A stretch of DNA of 64,000 nt, from the NCBI GenBank assembly GCA_947652735.1, contig CANTEG010000003.1:124001-188000 (forward strand), read 5' to 3'. The translations under genes and the position numbers were made by a program. The notes beneath the pieces were generated by a model, which was given only the letters and a program-made list of their open reading frames with translations, was not told the origin of the DNA and ran no database searches. Positions 61,778-64,000 of this stretch are shown one piece after another. How positions within the stretch are numbered: the first letter of the stretch is position 1; each line of letters begins with the position of its first letter. Origin of the DNA: an uncultured Lachnospiraceae bacterium. Its GTDB lineage: Bacteria; Bacillota; Clostridia; Lachnospirales; Lachnospiraceae.

Positions 61778-63982
61778 ATGGGACGAATAAGAAAAATAGT
61801 AGTAAGTATATGTTTTGCTGCCGTTATGTTGATTGGTGGGGCAGGTACTGCATTTGCAGCGGAGCAGGCACTGTTGACAGATACAGCGTCAGGTCTTGAA
61901 ATTCATGACCCGTCATTTGATACTGCAAGTGCATCTTATGTAGATAGTGTGAGAACAATTGACAAAAGGGATGAAATAGCAATATGTGTACGTGGCGGAC
62001 GTGGGAGTAAATTTGAAATTTATGTAAATGACAAATTAGTTCACACTATTGAAAATGGAGGAAGTGCTGAGGAACCTGCACCATATCTGTCAGAACAGTG
62101 GTATTATTTTACTGATGTTATACAAGGGGCGTCCTATCAGGTGAAAGTAGTGTCATATAGTTATTCAGCAAATGGAGATGTGGCAGGCGGGTCAGCGGTA
62201 ACACAGTGTAATTTAGACGAGGTGGTGCTTAAGGATTTACAAATGTCCACAAGCTATGGTGTAGAAGGAACGTACGGCACCTTCGATGTACTTGTCATGG
62301 GATATATGTGGTATGGCGGCATAAAGATTTCATGGAAGAATTCCTATTTAGGCACGGGTCTTGTGCGACATGAAATATGGAGAAGAGAAGCAAAGGGAGC
62401 TTGGAAGAAGCTTGGTGTGGCGAGTGATACTGAATTTTATGATAGAACTGCTGTACCAGGGAAAAAGTATCAGTACCGGATACGTGTTGAGGCAAGAAAA
62501 AATGAATATGCAAGTGTACCAGCGGGCAAATGGCTTACATCAGAAGCTACGAAGATGTTGATTGCAGATACGGAAGTTTCTCTTGATTATATTGACAATG
62601 TCACCTTGACAATGAGCCCAGGTAGGGGGCTTATTTCAGGATATGAAATTTGGCGTTCGACGAAATCGGCAAAGGGGTACAAAAAAATTGCAACGATTGC
62701 AGAAAATACATACACTGACAAGGAGGTAAAGAGCGGAACCTATTATTATAAAGTAAGAAGCTATTATTATGATAAATACACAGGAAAGAAAGCCTATGGC
62801 GCTTTTAGTACGGTTCAGCCGATAAAGCTTATTTTGGGAGATTTATCTGTAACAGCGAAGCAGACGGCGAACAGTTCGGTAAAGCTTCAGTGGAACAAGG
62901 TCAAGGGTGCGTCTAAATATGAGGTATGGTATAAATGTAATGTGCCGGGAGATGCATGGAAGCGTGCAAAAACAACAAATGGAACGAGCTGCAAGGTGAC
63001 AGGTCTTAAAAATAATCAGGTTTACAGTTTTAGGGTAAAAGCAATTAAAACCAATAACAGTAAAATTTATTACACAAGGGATACAATAGACTTTAAACTG
63101 GGATTTAAAGCACCTGTTCTTAAAACACCGAAAAGAACGGTGGTTTCTAAACAAAAAAATACAATGACGGTAAAACATACCATTAAATGGGACAGGGTAT
63201 ATGGTGCAAAAAAAATCCGTATTATAGGAGTAACATGGGGACATTCTGAAAATGGACAATACATACCTGCGAAAGAAACAGTACTGAAAACCTTAAAGGG
63301 GACTGCTACAAGTTACACGATTTCTATGAAGTATACGGACGGAAACAGTAAATATGATTATATTCGTGTGGTTGCAGTGAATGACGGGGATGAGCGGTTC
63401 AGTGAACACTATAGTCTTCATGAACTGGATTATGTAAAAAGCATTAAGGCGAAAAGGAAAAATGCAACCTGCGTAACAGTATCATGGAAGGCTGTGCCTG
63501 GAGCATCAGGTTATCACGTAGATGTAAAAATTCCATATGATGGAGAATATACGAGTGGTACTTCTGTGAAGGGTACCTCAATTGATATTTTCGTAACTCC
63601 GGGGGCTTATTATAAGTTTTGTGTAACGGCATATAATTATGAGCATGGTTTTACTTATATTGGAGATGAGCCGAAGGTCGTGACGTATAAGCATAAGCTT
63701 GGTGTGACCAAAATTAAGAGTGCAAAAAACCCCGCGGCAAGGAAAGCTGTGATTCAGTGGAGCAAGGTAACAAATGCTGATAAATACGTGGTTTACCGTG
63801 CGACAAGTAAGAATGGAAAGTATAAAAAAATAGCAACAACGACAAAGACAAGCTTTACCGATAAGAAGCTAAAGAAAGGGAAAACCTATTATTACAAGAT
63901 TAAAGCGGCTGGAACGAACGCGGCAGGTATTACTGTAATGTCCTCTTTCTCCAAAGTGAAAGCGGTTAAGATTAAAAAGTAA
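61778..63982 (+). CDS. Secreted FN3-like protein, type B'
   Basis: A 734-residue exported protein, paralogue of the one at 57184. The signal peptide begins MGRIRKIVVSICFAAVML and is cleaved near GTAFAA. The N-terminal beta domain contains KFEIYVNDKLVHTI. Later modules follow the B order: YEIWRSTKSAKGYKKIAT, VKLQWNKVKGASKYEVWYK, VKHTIKWDRVYGAKKIRIIG, ending KAVKIKK. The last 200 bases or so match the end of the 57184 gene almost exactly, while the first two-thirds have diverged. It starts 16 nt after the A' gene behind GGAGGGAGG. The gene ends 18 nt before the window edge, so further copies could follow. Confidence 0.8.
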   Translation: MGRIRKIVVSICFAAVMLIGGAGTAFAAEQALLTDTASGLEIHDPSFDTASASYVDSVRTIDKRDEIAICVRGGRGSKFEIYVNDKLVHTIENGGSAEEPAPYLSEQWYYFTDVIQGASYQVKVVSYSYSANGDVAGGSAVTQCNLDEVVLKDLQMSTSYGVEGTYGTFDVLVMGYMWYGGIKISWKNSYLGTGLVRHEIWRREAKGAWKKLGVASDTEFYDRTAVPGKKYQYRIRVEARKNEYASVPAGKWLTSEATKMLIADTEVSLDYIDNVTLTMSPGRGLISGYEIWRSTKSAKGYKKIATIAENTYTDKEVKSGTYYYKVRSYYYDKYTGKKAYGAFSTVQPIKLILGDLSVTAKQTANSSVKLQWNKVKGASKYEVWYKCNVPGDAWKRAKTTNGTSCKVTGLKNNQVYSFRVKAIKTNNSKIYYTRDTIDFKLGFKAPVLKTPKRTVVSKQKNTMTVKHTIKWDRVYGAKKIRIIGVTWGHSENGQYIPAKETVLKTLKGTATSYTISMKYTDGNSKYDYIRVVAVNDGDERFSEHYSLHELDYVKSIKAKRKNATCVTVSWKAVPGASGYHVDVKIPYDGEYTSGTSVKGTSIDIFVTPGAYYKFCVTAYNYEHGFTYIGDEPKVVTYKHKLGVTKIKSAKNPAARKAVIQWSKVTNADKYVVYRATSKNGKYKKIATTTKTSFTDKKLKKGKTYYYKIKAAGTNAAGITVMSSFSKVKAVKIKK

Positions 63983-64000
63983 CTGAATAAAAAAATTGAC

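Overview
This AT-rich window looks like a chromosomal segment of a Gram-positive clostridium, most likely a Lachnospiraceae member. The inference rests on the bS6-SSB-bS18 operon, a Bce-type bacitracin-response module, DAP made through DapL, teichoic-acid genes, and secreted lysine-rich FN3-like proteins. No taxonomic search could be run. Almost every gene is on the + strand.

Layout. (1) 1-5175: end of a BceS-like histidine kinase, a MATE exporter, then a BceAB-type ABC transporter behind a TTACA-N4-TGTAA operator. (2) 5210-6446: rpsF-ssb-rpsR with promoter and terminator. (3) 6662-12382: a dlt-like operon (adenylating ligase, carrier protein, MBOAT, SGNH protein) that also carries a fold-type III PLP decarboxylase-like gene. 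(4) 12383-14942: a structured non-coding stretch, then dapF and dapL. (5) 15016-17666: a polyprenyl-phosphate sugar-phosphate transferase and a DUF1972 glycosyltransferase. (6) 17696-40336: a roughly 22-kb run of tightly packed genes for a glycerophosphate-containing wall polymer. It encodes TagGH-type export, two TagD enzymes, four glycerophosphotransferase domains (two in multidomain fusions), GT4 and GT2 enzymes, a Stealth sugar-phosphate transferase, an acyltransferase, a GtrB/GT-C-like pair, and an MBOAT/SGNH pair. (7) 40604-44070: two secreted FN3-like proteins, one with a beta-helix. (8) 44071-44652: terminator, relic of an Rpn-type transposase and a dispersed hairpin repeat. (9) 44653-52362: rmlC, a Wzm/Wzt exporter whose ATPase has a C-terminal polymer-binding type domain, a WbdD-like methyltransferase-kinase, a DUF6077-like membrane protein, and a membrane protein with an apparently inactive metallo-beta-lactamase-like domain. 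(10) 52363-64000: hairpin cluster, a membrane-tethered ECF sigma factor with an extracellular domain, a small membrane protein, and four large secreted FN3-like paralogues arranged A-B-A'-B'.

How it fits together (inference): the window is a cell-surface island. One exporter (TagGH) handles a glycerophosphate polymer that is glycosylated and acylated. The second (Wzm/Wzt) probably handles a chain-capped polymer in the manner of E. coli O9a. The dlt-like operon adds an amino compound to surface polymer; its extra decarboxylase and a Ser replacing the usual pocket Cys of DltA suggest this may not be D-alanine. The sigma factor and the gene after it share an ECF-type promoter (TGAAACC-N16-CGACTT), which suggests autoregulation from an envelope signal.

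The strongest leads are the dlt variant, the Wzt/WbdD-like pair in a Gram-positive, the one-piece sigma factor with its duplicated promoter motif, and a five-copy intergenic repeat placed just upstream of gene starts.
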